Shown here: piece by piece, positions 1-9,100 of the stretch | Layout of the letters: each line of letters begins with the position of its first letter | Numbering within the stretch: position 1 is the stretch's first letter | From: JBFHIJ01 sp041596515 | GTDB lineage: Bacteria > Bacteroidota > Ignavibacteria > Kapaibacteriales > UBA2268 | Reading direction: 5' to 3' | Length of the DNA: 64,000 nucleotides | Assembly: GCA_041596515.1 (NCBI GenBank) | Contig: JBFHIJ010000004.1 | Span: forward strand, 1 to 64,000 | The notes under the pieces: generated by a model | Told to the model about the DNA's origin: nothing | Seen by the model: the letters and a program-made list of their open reading frames with translations, nothing else | Databases searched by the model: none | Position numbers and translations under genes: made by a program

Positions 1-1
1 C

Positions 2-469
2 AAAAGCTCGTTACTTGGTTTTTCCTTCTATCACAACCGTAGATGTTGGCGTATAAGAATCAGCGATAAAAGTTATCAACGCTTTAAATCTAAAATTAGA
101 GATTTGACTTCAAGGCGGTGGTCAATAAGTATGGACTACAGACTCAGTCTTATTAATATAATGACACGAGGCTGGATAAATTACTTTAAAATTGCCGATG
201 GAAGGAAGAACTTGAGAATCATAGATGGTTGGTCACGCTTTAGGCTACGGATGTGCATTTGGAAAACGTGGAAGCGAGTGAAAACAAGGATAGCAAATTT
301 AGCAAAACTTGGGATGACACAATTTAACGCAATCCGCAACGGTAATACCCGAAAGGGATATTGCCGAGTAGCACACAGCGGAATTTTGCACACTACTTTG
401 ACGAATGACTATCTTGCAAACTTGGGATATACCAGCCTTGAAGGTCTATATCTGAAGTGTCGTGTTTAG
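2..469 (+). CDS. ltrA: Group II intron reverse transcriptase/maturase, C-terminal part
   Basis: This is the tail of the multifunctional intron protein that helps the intron RNA splice and insert into DNA. The frame is open from the first bases of the window, so the gene is cut by the window edge; the TTG at 104 is internal. The first residues read SLLGFSFY, the end of the reverse transcriptase domain. They are followed by the maturase-specific domain (GIIM, X domain) with WSISMDYRL, RGWINYFKIAD and WSRFRLRMCIWKTWK. The C-terminus is the short RKGYCR/LGYTSL type, and no HNH endonuclease motif follows, as in endonuclease-lacking bacterial introns. The reading frame stops at 469, and domain V starts two bases later. 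No frameshift is seen, so the element may be active if the 5' part is intact. Confidence 0.9.
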   Translation, partial: KSSLLGFSFYHNRRCWRIRISDKSYQRFKSKIRDLTSRRWSISMDYRLSLINIMTRGWINYFKIADGRKNLRIIDGWSRFRLRMCIWKTWKRVKTRIANLAKLGMTQFNAIRNGNTRKGYCRVAHSGILHTTLTNDYLANLGYTSLEGLYLKCRV

Positions 470-470
470 C

Positions 471-548
471 GAACCGCCGTATACCGAACGGTACGTACGG
501 TGGTGTGAGAGGTCGGAGCATGAAATAATCATGCTCCTCCTACTCGAT
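471..548 (+). ncRNA. Group II intron RNA domains V and VI
   Basis: Domain V (471-504) folds from a 9-bp lower stem (ACCGCCGTA, 473-481, with TACGGTGGT, 496-504), an upper stem TACC/GGTA closed by a four-base loop GAAC, and the diagnostic two-base CG bulge. The CGC in the lower stem is the likely catalytic triad. Domain VI (507-545) has a lower GAGAGG/CCT-CTC stem interrupted by an unpaired A at 542, the expected branch point, and a perfect 9-bp upper stem (515-523 with 529-537) around an AATAA loop. The intron ends in GAT. The pairings were read directly from the sequence; the catalytic roles are known for the family. Confidence 0.85.
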
Positions 549-550
549 TA

Positions 551-2827
551 TTAAAACTCTAAGTTGATCCCAATACTAGGTAATATACCTAAAGAAGATA
601 CCTTTAGTTCTTGTTTGCCTTCCCTATAATTCCAATCTATACCGGAAGTGTTTTTTTTGTTGTAAATGTTTTGTATGTCTATATAAGTAATGAGTCCTAA
701 TGACGAAAATGTCCAACGTCTATCAATCCTTACATCTAAAGCATGGAAAATAGGTAAGCGTTCACCTTCGTTGTAATTCTTATAATCTATATTTCCATCT
801 TCTGTAAAATTGGTAGTAGGCACGCCAGTCGCTAATCTGAATTTTCCACTTAACTCCCAATCCTGATTAATTCGCCATCCTAAAGCTAAGTTAGCAATAA
901 ATCTACTATCATATCTGCTTGGTCTATATATCCCTTCTATAGATTTAAATTCTGACTTTGAGAAAGTTAGACTTAAAAGTCCATAAATAGGGATTTTACT
1001 TAATTTCTTCTGTATAAATAATTCTACACCGTAAGCTCTTCCTTCAGCTTGGTTCGATAGTGGTTCTAAACCAAAAGGAATATCTAAACTGATGTCACTA
1101 AAGCCACCAGGAGCTAATACTGCTTGAGGTCTATATACTCTAGCAGGGTAGTCGGAGTAAAGTTTCCCGTAAAACTCCAGTTGCACTTTTACATCTTCCA
1201 TAGGAGTGTGTACGTAGGATAAGACTAACTGATCCGCTTTTATTGGATTGAGTTCTTGATTACTTGCGCCAATGAGCCATATATACGATGGAGACTGATA
1301 ATAGCGTCCTGCACTAAGTACTAAGGTAGAATTTTGATTGATAAAATAAGAGAAAGAAGCTCGAGGAGAGAAAAATACATTCTCCTTTGTAAAATTAAAA
1401 TAATCCATTCTAACCCCAAAAGAGAATTTATGCATACCAAATTTGGCATTCATTGTAGCATAGGTAGCATTTTTTACTGTATTGAAGCTAGTATCAACCG
1501 ATAAAGCTTGTTCTATTCCGTCGTGGTCAGTTCTCAAAAAGCCGGGAATTAATATATCATAAGATTGATTTGCTCCATACTTTGTTTGATTTCCAAAAGC
1601 TAAATCATACTGATCATTTAATTTTAAATCTATATCAGCTTTTAGAATCATTTCTGTTTCTTGAGACACATTTTTAAATATTTGTACTAAATTAGAATCA
1701 TTTTGAAAAGTAGAAAAATCAGTAAATGACTGACCTAATGTAACGGTAGAGTATCCACTTTCAAATAGATGTTTCCATGTAAGACCTGAAAATATCTGCG
1801 TTTGTTCCGGAACTGCTACTCTAGAGTTGTCATAACGATTGTCTAAATCATCATTATTTAGTTTTACGTTATTCAGTGCTGAGATAGCAACAAAAGAAAG
1901 TGAATTCTTAGAATCAAGCTTATAATTAACTTTACCCTGAAAATCCCAATATTGCGGTACAAATGATAGGCCTGCTGCATCAAAAATGAAGTCTAAATAG
2001 CTTCGTCTAGCACTAAAGAGATATGAACCTTTGTCGCTTAAAGGACCTTCTAAGTTCAAACCAAATCCTGTGGCAGATAGATTGACTTTACCTCCAAATT
2101 GCTCTTCATTACCGTTTCTAAGTGTAATATTTGTAATAGAAGCTGTTTTGTCGCCATATTTTACTCCGAAACCACCGGACGAAAAGTCAACATTTTTTAC
2201 AAAATCAATATTAATTATTGATAGAGGTCCACCGGTAGATCCCTGGGATCCAAAGTGATTGATATTTTGCACTTCAATACCGTCCACAACAAATAGATTC
2301 TCAAACGGTGCACCTCCTCTAACTACTAAATCATTTCTGCCGGCGGAGGTTACATTTACTCCGGGTAATAAGGCGGTAGCTCTTATTACATCTTCTTGGA
2401 CTCCCGGTGCTCTTCTTATATCTTCACTGTTAAGAGACTGAGTACTAGTGGATGATTCAATTCGTTTGTTAAAATAGCTTGCTCTGACTTGAATTTTATC
2501 AGTTTCAAAAACTTTATCAATTAACTCTACTTCGATAAAAAGTGGTTTTACACCACTAACATATAAATCAGATTTAATAATAGTCTGATAGGCAATACTT
2601 GAAAATTTTAGAGCCTGCATCCCAACTGGTATTTTCTCAATTATAAATTTACCTTGGCTATTAGTTTTAGCTCCTAATTTAGTTCCTATAAGACTAACAG
2701 AAACTCCAGGCAATGGTGTATTTGTGGAAGCACTATAGACAATGCCGGAAACTGTACCAGTATCTTCTGCAAACAATAGAATATTACTTACAAATAATAC
2801 ATACAAGAGAACTAGTATATATTTCAT
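551..2827 (-). CDS. TonB-dependent outer-membrane receptor with carboxypeptidase-regulatory N-domain
   Basis: An outer-membrane beta-barrel importer powered by TonB/ExbBD. The substrate cannot be told from the sequence. The 758 residues begin with a Sec signal peptide (about 1-20). A carboxypeptidase-regulatory-like Ig fold follows (about 24-105; VSGIVYSASTNTPLPGVSV), then a plug domain (about 125-235) with RAPGVQEDVIRATALLPGV and NDLVVRGG...VDGIEV, then the barrel, ending in the aromatic residue expected for an outer-membrane protein (INLEF). AAGGA lies five bases before the ATG. No SusD-like lipoprotein gene is adjacent, so it is not a classical Sus pair. The gene is divergent from the DUF1800/DUF1501 run. 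It is complete despite the intron lying just beyond its stop. Confidence 0.88.
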   Translation of the reverse strand: MKYILVLLYVLFVSNILLFAEDTGTVSGIVYSASTNTPLPGVSVSLIGTKLGAKTNSQGKFIIEKIPVGMQALKFSSIAYQTIIKSDLYVSGVKPLFIEVELIDKVFETDKIQVRASYFNKRIESSTSTQSLNSEDIRRAPGVQEDVIRATALLPGVNVTSAGRNDLVVRGGAPFENLFVVDGIEVQNINHFGSQGSTGGPLSIINIDFVKNVDFSSGGFGVKYGDKTASITNITLRNGNEEQFGGKVNLSATGFGLNLEGPLSDKGSYLFSARRSYLDFIFDAAGLSFVPQYWDFQGKVNYKLDSKNSLSFVAISALNNVKLNNDDLDNRYDNSRVAVPEQTQIFSGLTWKHLFESGYSTVTLGQSFTDFSTFQNDSNLVQIFKNVSQETEMILKADIDLKLNDQYDLAFGNQTKYGANQSYDILIPGFLRTDHDGIEQALSVDTSFNTVKNATYATMNAKFGMHKFSFGVRMDYFNFTKENVFFSPRASFSYFINQNSTLVLSAGRYYQSPSYIWLIGASNQELNPIKADQLVLSYVHTPMEDVKVQLEFYGKLYSDYPARVYRPQAVLAPGGFSDISLDIPFGLEPLSNQAEGRAYGVELFIQKKLSKIPIYGLLSLTFSKSEFKSIEGIYRPSRYDSRFIANLALGWRINQDWELSGKFRLATGVPTTNFTEDGNIDYKNYNEGERLPIFHALDVRIDRRWTFSSLGLITYIDIQNIYNKKNTSGIDWNYREGKQELKVSSLGILPSIGINLEF

Positions 2828-2952
2828 AATTTCCTTGGATTGATTTAAGATGAATTATAAAAGCATGAAACGAGTTATTTTATAACCTATTGTATAAAAT
2901 ATTCTCTTGTATATAACGCTATATACTATAACTCTAATCACAGGTGAAAAGT

Positions 2953-4497
2953 ATGAAAAGAAGAGATTTTATAAAATTGAATTTTGTCAATAACGACACT
3001 CCTATTTCAATTTTAGAACAAAAAACATCAGCCTTAAGTAAAGAGGATGCATATCATTTACTTAGAAGGGTGGGTTTTGCTCCGAGTATTGAGCAAGTTA
3101 AAAGTATTTCCGGTTTGCTACCCTCAGTAGCATTAGATAAAATTATTTCTGACAGTACAGAAGTAGCTGTCCCGAGCAGTCAACTACAAAATTGGATTGA
3201 TACTCCTGACATCGATCCTCTAAAAGAGGGGACTGTAGAGCTTAGATTTCAAGCAGAAGACAGATTAAAACAACGCTACAATGAGTTTATTAATTGGTGG
3301 CTTGATTTAATGCGCTTAGAAGACTCAAAACTAAAAGAAAAATTTACTTTGTTCTGGTCTACAGTTTGGACCATAGAGTTTACTTACGATACTTTATCTT
3401 TGATACCTCCTCCTCTGATATATAGAAATAATCAGACTCTTCGTAAAAATATATTTTCTGATTACAAAACTATATCCGAAGAAATAATGCTTGATGGGGC
3501 GATGTTGCTTTATCAATCCCTTTTTTATAGTACTAAGGAAGCACCAAATGAAAATTTCATGCGTGAGTTGATGGAACTTTTTACTATGGGTGTTGGGAAC
3601 TATACCGAAGGTGACATTAGAGAAGGTTCCAGAGCTTTGACCGGGTGGCGTACTGCTGCATATGCTCAGGAGCCACATCCAAATGGATATCATGAAACAT
3701 ATTTTGACAGAGACAGTCATGACACTGAAGCTAAAACAATTATGAACACTACTATTCCTGCAATAGATGATGCTTCTAATAACGAATTCCAAGTTAGAGA
3801 AAAGGAAGTCAAAGGATTAATTAACATACTCTTTGATAAACGTGGTGGCAAAATAGGCAAATTTGTATCTGAAAAAGCTTACAAATATTTTGTTTATTCA
3901 AATCCTGGCTCTGTTGATAATACTTTTATTGAAGAACTTACTACGACATTTGTATTAAATGATTTCAGTACTATTGAAGTATTTAAAACTATATTTACCA
4001 GCGAACTTTTTTATAATGCTAATATTCGTGGTTGCCAGTTAAAAACACCTCCCGAATATATTATAGGACTTGAAAGATTGCTTGATTTGAACTATGCAAA
4101 TTCCAGAAATGCAATATTTAACTTAGAGCAAGTCTTATATGACCCACCAAATGTAGGCAGTTGGGCAGGATATAGAACTTGGATCTCTACAAAAACATTT
4201 CCTCTTAGAATTAAATATGGCTTGGAAATGCTCGAACAGATAAATGATCCTGACTTGGTAACGCTGGCTAAAAAGTTTGAAGATTATACAGATGTAGATA
4301 TGTTGCTCGATGCTCTATTACAACACTGGTTACCTGTAGCTGTGTTAAATAAGAGAAGAACTGACTACTTAGAAATATTACTCAATGGTATAGAAATATC
4401 TAATTGGGAGCAAGAAATTACTAATGGTACAGTAGCAGAAGGAATAAGAAATCTGTTGACTGAAATTATTAAATCACCAGATTTTCAATTGACTTAA
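2953..4497 (+). CDS. DUF1800 family protein
   Basis: A 514-residue DUF1800 protein. The family has no established biochemical role but is very often encoded next to DUF1501, as here. Visible family features are AYHLLRRVGFAP near the N-terminus, the FTLFWSTVWT segment and ENFMRELMELFTMGVGNYTEGD, followed by ALTGWR. An upstream GTG at 2944 is in frame, but the ATG at 2953 is the better start: AGGTG (2942-2946) lies six bases before it, and it aligns with MKRRDF of the next gene. The N-terminus MKRRDFIK looks like a Tat signal, but no hydrophobic stretch follows, so export is doubtful. No T9SS tail is seen. The next gene begins 11 bases after the stop with an AAGGAG site, suggesting one operon. 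Confidence 0.85.
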   Translation: MKRRDFIKLNFVNNDTPISILEQKTSALSKEDAYHLLRRVGFAPSIEQVKSISGLLPSVALDKIISDSTEVAVPSSQLQNWIDTPDIDPLKEGTVELRFQAEDRLKQRYNEFINWWLDLMRLEDSKLKEKFTLFWSTVWTIEFTYDTLSLIPPPLIYRNNQTLRKNIFSDYKTISEEIMLDGAMLLYQSLFYSTKEAPNENFMRELMELFTMGVGNYTEGDIREGSRALTGWRTAAYAQEPHPNGYHETYFDRDSHDTEAKTIMNTTIPAIDDASNNEFQVREKEVKGLINILFDKRGGKIGKFVSEKAYKYFVYSNPGSVDNTFIEELTTTFVLNDFSTIEVFKTIFTSELFYNANIRGCQLKTPPEYIIGLERLLDLNYANSRNAIFNLEQVLYDPPNVGSWAGYRTWISTKTFPLRIKYGLEMLEQINDPDLVTLAKKFEDYTDVDMLLDALLQHWLPVAVLNKRRTDYLEILLNGIEISNWEQEITNGTVAEGIRNLLTEIIKSPDFQLT

Positions 4498-4508
4498 GGA
4501 GAACTAAT

Positions 4509-6119
4509 ATGAAAAGAAGAGACTTTGTAAAATCGGGTGCAATAATTGGTGCAGGTTCAGTATTAGCTCCACATATAGTCAAAGGTAATTTGCTTTATAA
4601 AAAGATAGACAATGATAAAATATTGGGTGAAGAAGATGATTCTATTGTTGTCATACTAGAGCTCTTTGGTGGTAACGATGGACTAAATACTATCATTCCT
4701 TTTGATCAGGAAGACGATTATGTTAATCTAAGACCTACACTTTCTGTAAGTAAAGATAAAGCTACACAGTTTGGCTCATCTGATTTATGGTTCAATGATG
4801 CACTGATTAGAGATATTCACAAAGACGGATTTCTGGGTTTGATGGATAATGGTCAGTTAGCTGTTGTGCAGGGCATTGGGTATAACTATCCTAATTTGTC
4901 ACATTTTCAGTCCAGAGACATCTGGCATTCAGGTATAACTCCCAATTCAGAAGATGATTATCCGAGGTTATTGGAAGGTTGGTTGGGTAGATATTTTTCT
5001 AATAAACTAGAAAATTTCCCTATTGAAATACCAGAGCATCCAATGGCAATTCAAATAGACGGAACAGTTTCAATGCTTCTGAACAGCAACAAAGGCTATA
5101 TGGGAATTGCGGTTGATGATCCTGATACATTCTTTGAAAATGGACAAGGTTTAGCTTCATCTTTACCTAAATTTCCAACTCCTAATACTTTATACGAGGA
5201 AGAATTCAACTACGTACATGTTATTGCCCAGCAATCTGAAGATTATGCGAAAGCTGTTAAAGAAGCTTGGGATTTAGGCAAGTCTAAAGTAAAAGTTGAT
5301 TACACTTCCGAACTAGCTCAAAAGTTTAAAATAATATCTTCTCTGATTGCAGGTGGACTTAAAACTAAAGTTTACTTTGTAAGACTTTCTAATTTTGATT
5401 CGCATGCAAAACAGGCAGATGGTGATGGCTTTGGTCAGCATTGGACATTGTTGCAGCAAGTATCTTCTGCTATTACTGAATTTTTAGATGATGCTAAACA
5501 AATTGGCTATGCAGATAGAGTAGTTGGTATGACTATATCTGAATTTGGACGGAGGCCATTTGAAAATGGCAGTAGTGGTACTGATCATGGCGGTGGTTCG
5601 ATGCAATTTGTTTTCGCCGGCAATGATAAATTTATCAATGGTGGATATTACAAAGAGCAAGGAGCTCCAAGTTTGACGGACTTTGATCAATATGGCAATA
5701 TTCTGAAAAATTATGATTTCCGAAGAGTTTACGTTGACATGCTTGAGACTTGGTTTAAAGCTTCAAAAGAAGAGACTACTGCTGTATTTGGCGAACAGAT
5801 AACCTCGTTGAACATATTAAACCCAAGAGATACTTCTGTGTCAGATTCATTAGTTATTTCAGGCAATGTGCCATTTACAATTACTCCAAATCCTACAAAT
5901 CAGAACACTACTATTTCATTCGAATTGAAGTCACCTGATAGAGTCATAATTGAAATTTACAGTGTATTAGGGCAAAGATTAGGCATTTTATTTAATAAAG
6001 ATTCTATGCCTGGACAATATTCTGTTTCACTAAATAGAACTTTGCAATCAGGCTCTTATTTAGTAAATCTTAGAACAACTAACAGAAGTTTTACTCAAAG
6101 ACTAATCGTTACAAAATAA
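4509..6119 (+). CDS. DUF1501 protein with Tat signal and T9SS sorting domain
   Basis: A 536-residue DUF1501 protein (sulfatase/alkaline-phosphatase-like fold, enzyme activity not established). The N-terminus is a good twin-arginine signal: KRRDFVK, then a small-residue hydrophobic stretch (GAIIGAGSVLA). Family motifs include LFGGNDGLNTIIPF, NLSHFQSRDIWHSG and SEFGRR...GTDHGGGSMQFVFAG. The last 80 residues or so are a type A T9SS sorting domain (ITPNPTNQNTTISFEL, then a GxYSVSL...SGSYLV pattern and a basic end). The protein is thus predicted to fold in the cytoplasm, cross the inner membrane by Tat and cross the outer membrane by T9SS. AAGGAG precedes the start. It is co-directional with DUF1800 upstream and a giant T9SS protein that starts at the next base. 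Confidence 0.87.
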   Translation: MKRRDFVKSGAIIGAGSVLAPHIVKGNLLYKKIDNDKILGEEDDSIVVILELFGGNDGLNTIIPFDQEDDYVNLRPTLSVSKDKATQFGSSDLWFNDALIRDIHKDGFLGLMDNGQLAVVQGIGYNYPNLSHFQSRDIWHSGITPNSEDDYPRLLEGWLGRYFSNKLENFPIEIPEHPMAIQIDGTVSMLLNSNKGYMGIAVDDPDTFFENGQGLASSLPKFPTPNTLYEEEFNYVHVIAQQSEDYAKAVKEAWDLGKSKVKVDYTSELAQKFKIISSLIAGGLKTKVYFVRLSNFDSHAKQADGDGFGQHWTLLQQVSSAITEFLDDAKQIGYADRVVGMTISEFGRRPFENGSSGTDHGGGSMQFVFAGNDKFINGGYYKEQGAPSLTDFDQYGNILKNYDFRRVYVDMLETWFKASKEETTAVFGEQITSLNILNPRDTSVSDSLVISGNVPFTITPNPTNQNTTISFELKSPDRVIIEIYSVLGQRLGILFNKDSMPGQYSVSLNRTLQSGSYLVNLRTTNRSFTQRLIVTK

Positions 6120-9100
6120 ATGAAAATCTTGTTATACATATTAGCTATGCTTTCAGTTACTAATCTTTTTGCTTTTGAGGAGTGTGATTCAATTCGAACA
6201 TGTACTCATAATGCAATAACTTTTGCCGTTTCATCCGGAAAAGGAGCGCACTATTTAGAAGTGCAAGACACAGAATCTCTTGAAGGTATAGCTGATAGTA
6301 TGACGATTGATTTCTGGTTAAAGGCTGAAGAACAGGTTGGAAAAACACAATATATAGCCGGTATATGGGGGCCTGGAGAGGATTATAATGACGTCTGGGC
6401 AATTTATATTGATAAAAATAATCAGCTTTCGTTTATGCTAAACGGAGAAAATAGTAATCAAGGATATTTGGATAACACATTATGCTTTGCCGATTATTCT
6501 TCCTATTTCGATTCATGGCATCATATATATGCTATATTTGATGGAAATAGTTCTGAAATTGCTTTGTATATAGATGGAGTTCAAGCTACTTCCGCTATAA
6601 ATACAGAATATCCAATAAAGAAGCTTCGAAAAAGAGCGAATACTGAATTGAACTTACAAATTGGTTCAACTAATGCTTTATCCGATAATTTGAGCGATAA
6701 CAGGACACTTTTAGGTCAGATAGATGAGTTTAGGTTGTGGGATAAAATATTTGAAGAAGAAAGAATGTTTTGTCAAAAAGATGAATCTCTAGATGGTGAT
6801 GAAACCGGACTTATTATATATCATAGATATAATGAAACACAGGATAATTATATTATTTGCGATGCTTCCGGAAACGGAAACTTTGGTTTGGCAAGAAGTG
6901 GTGCTGCATGTACACCATCCAAAAGATACTATCAAAACACATTAGTTGTTACCTCTTTAGATCAAGAGTTACCTTTAAAAGATACTATCGTGTGTGACTA
7001 TCAAAGGATATATAATTTTAAAGTGGAAAATATTTCTTCTTGCCCTAAAGATGTAATTATAAGATTGAGGGGAGACTATTCAAAAAATTACACTATCTCG
7101 CCAACAAAAAGATTTACTTTAAATCAATTCGAAGAGCAGAATTTTTCTTTAACTCTGGATGCTGACTTTGTAGGAGAAGCTAATTCTATACTTGATGTAT
7201 ACAGTAATAACAGGTGCAGAGATTGGAATAGCTTCAAAATGGATATTACACGTTTTACGGAGTTTTCTTATAGCACTGATTCTATTGGCTTTAACATACT
7301 CAAATCTAACTGCAAAGAAGTCAGAGATTTTACACAAAGTGTTAAAATATGTAATAATAGCAATGCTGTTGGTACAGGCAGAGTTCTAGAAATTCAAGAT
7401 TTACTTACTACTAATTCTAATGTTTTTGAAATTCTTTTGCCTCAGCCACTTCCGATTCAACTAAATCCCGGAGAATGTATTGATATTCCTATCCGATTCA
7501 ATAATATAGACATAGCCGGAGACTATTATGATTCTCTACGTGTAGTTACTGATGATAAGTGTGACACTACGAGATATATAGAATTAGAAGGACATATAAT
7601 TGAGGTATTTAGGATTACAGTTGAAAGTGGCAAAAATGAAATAACTTCTTTTGATTTTGGAACTGAATGTATCGATTATATAACACCTGCGCAATCATAT
7701 ATTTGGCAAAATATGACAAAAGATAATGACTTTATAGAAGAAGAAAGTATAATAATAGATACAATTATTGTCCCAACTCATTTTATAAGTAAAACATTTT
7801 CTTTTCCTTTGGACATCGACCAGTACGACGGGAACTATATTCAGTATTTTCGATTTTTGCCCACTGCTCAGGGGACTTTTACTGATAGTGTTACATTTGT
7901 TATTAAAGCAGGTGAATGCACCATAGAAAAGAAGATAGAAGTCAAAGGAAAGGGATATTATGCAGAATTGGCATTTCAAGATACGCAAGTTGATTTTGGA
8001 ACTGTAATCATTGGGCAGGAAAAGCAAATAGATATTCCTATAACTAATTTAAGCGATGAACCTGTTAATTTACTAACATATTTGAGATATGGAAATGGTT
8101 TCTTTTTTGCTTCTGGTCAAGATTTAAACCTTGCACCAAACCAAACAAAAAATATAAGTATTATTTTCAGACCAACAGCAGACTCTTCTTATACCGATCA
8201 GCTATGCTATTTAGAAAAACGCTGTTATGAATCAGACTGTATACCATTATTAGGCAAAGGACAATACGAGATTTTTAGTTACAATCCTAACATTTTAACA
8301 TTTGACAATATACTTGCCTGTGACGCTAAGATTGATTCTATTTCTTTTAAAAATACAAGCAATAAGGCTTATGTGTTAAACTCTTTTGTGTTAGATGATC
8401 CAAGTAATAAATTTGCTTTCTTAGATAACAGTACTTTGCAAACTATTTCTCCTCCGAATAGCTTAAATATAGCAGTTGGAGAAGAAGTAACTTTTGTATT
8501 TTCTTATGTTCCCAATGATTTAACTAAGGATAGGGGAGATCGTGCATTTTTCCGTTTCAAAGATAATAGTGGAGTAGATTGGCATCTCAAACTATATGGC
8601 ACTTCCGTAATTCCTAAGATCTATATAACTGAAGATACAAAATATGGTATAATTGAAGTAAATGATATAAAACGTGATACTCTTACTATTGAGAATATTT
8701 CTGAAACTGATATAAATATAGACAGTTTGTATGTTTCCGAAGGTTTCATCATAATATATCCGAACCCTGTTGGATTTAATAAAACGCTGGCACCTCAAGA
8801 TACAATAATGGTGATTGTAGATTTTGTACCTACTGAAGCAAAACGTTACACTGGCAATATATCTGTAGAAGCCACTTCTCCATGTGTTTCTACTTTTTTC
8901 GGCACACTAAGTGGCACTGCAATTATAGTGCCCTTAGAAGTCCCTATAAGCACTATTAGCTATGGATATATCAAGTCTTGTGATTGTGAAGAACGAACTA
9001 TAACATTAATCAATAGTTCCAATAGTTTTTCGATGATTATAGATTCTGTGTGGATTGATGATTTTAACACGGCAAATCCATATCCTGAATTTTTCTCATG

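Larger units (their letters stand above)
1..548 (+). mobile_element. Group II intron, 3' portion
   Basis: This is the 3' end of a retroelement whose 5' part lies outside the window. It holds the C-terminus of the intron-encoded reverse transcriptase/maturase followed by RNA domains V and VI. The predicted 3' boundary is the GAT at 546-548, seven bases after the bulged branch-point A at 542. The boundary lies two bases from the stop codon (551-553) of the TonB-dependent receptor gene on the opposite strand. The intron is therefore antisense to that gene, downstream of its coding region, and does not cut it. The 5' exon cannot be seen. Confidence 0.88.

Noticed and set aside
3394..3792. A 132-codon minus-strand ORF
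   Set aside because: Antisense within the conserved DUF1800 core; low-complexity shadow.
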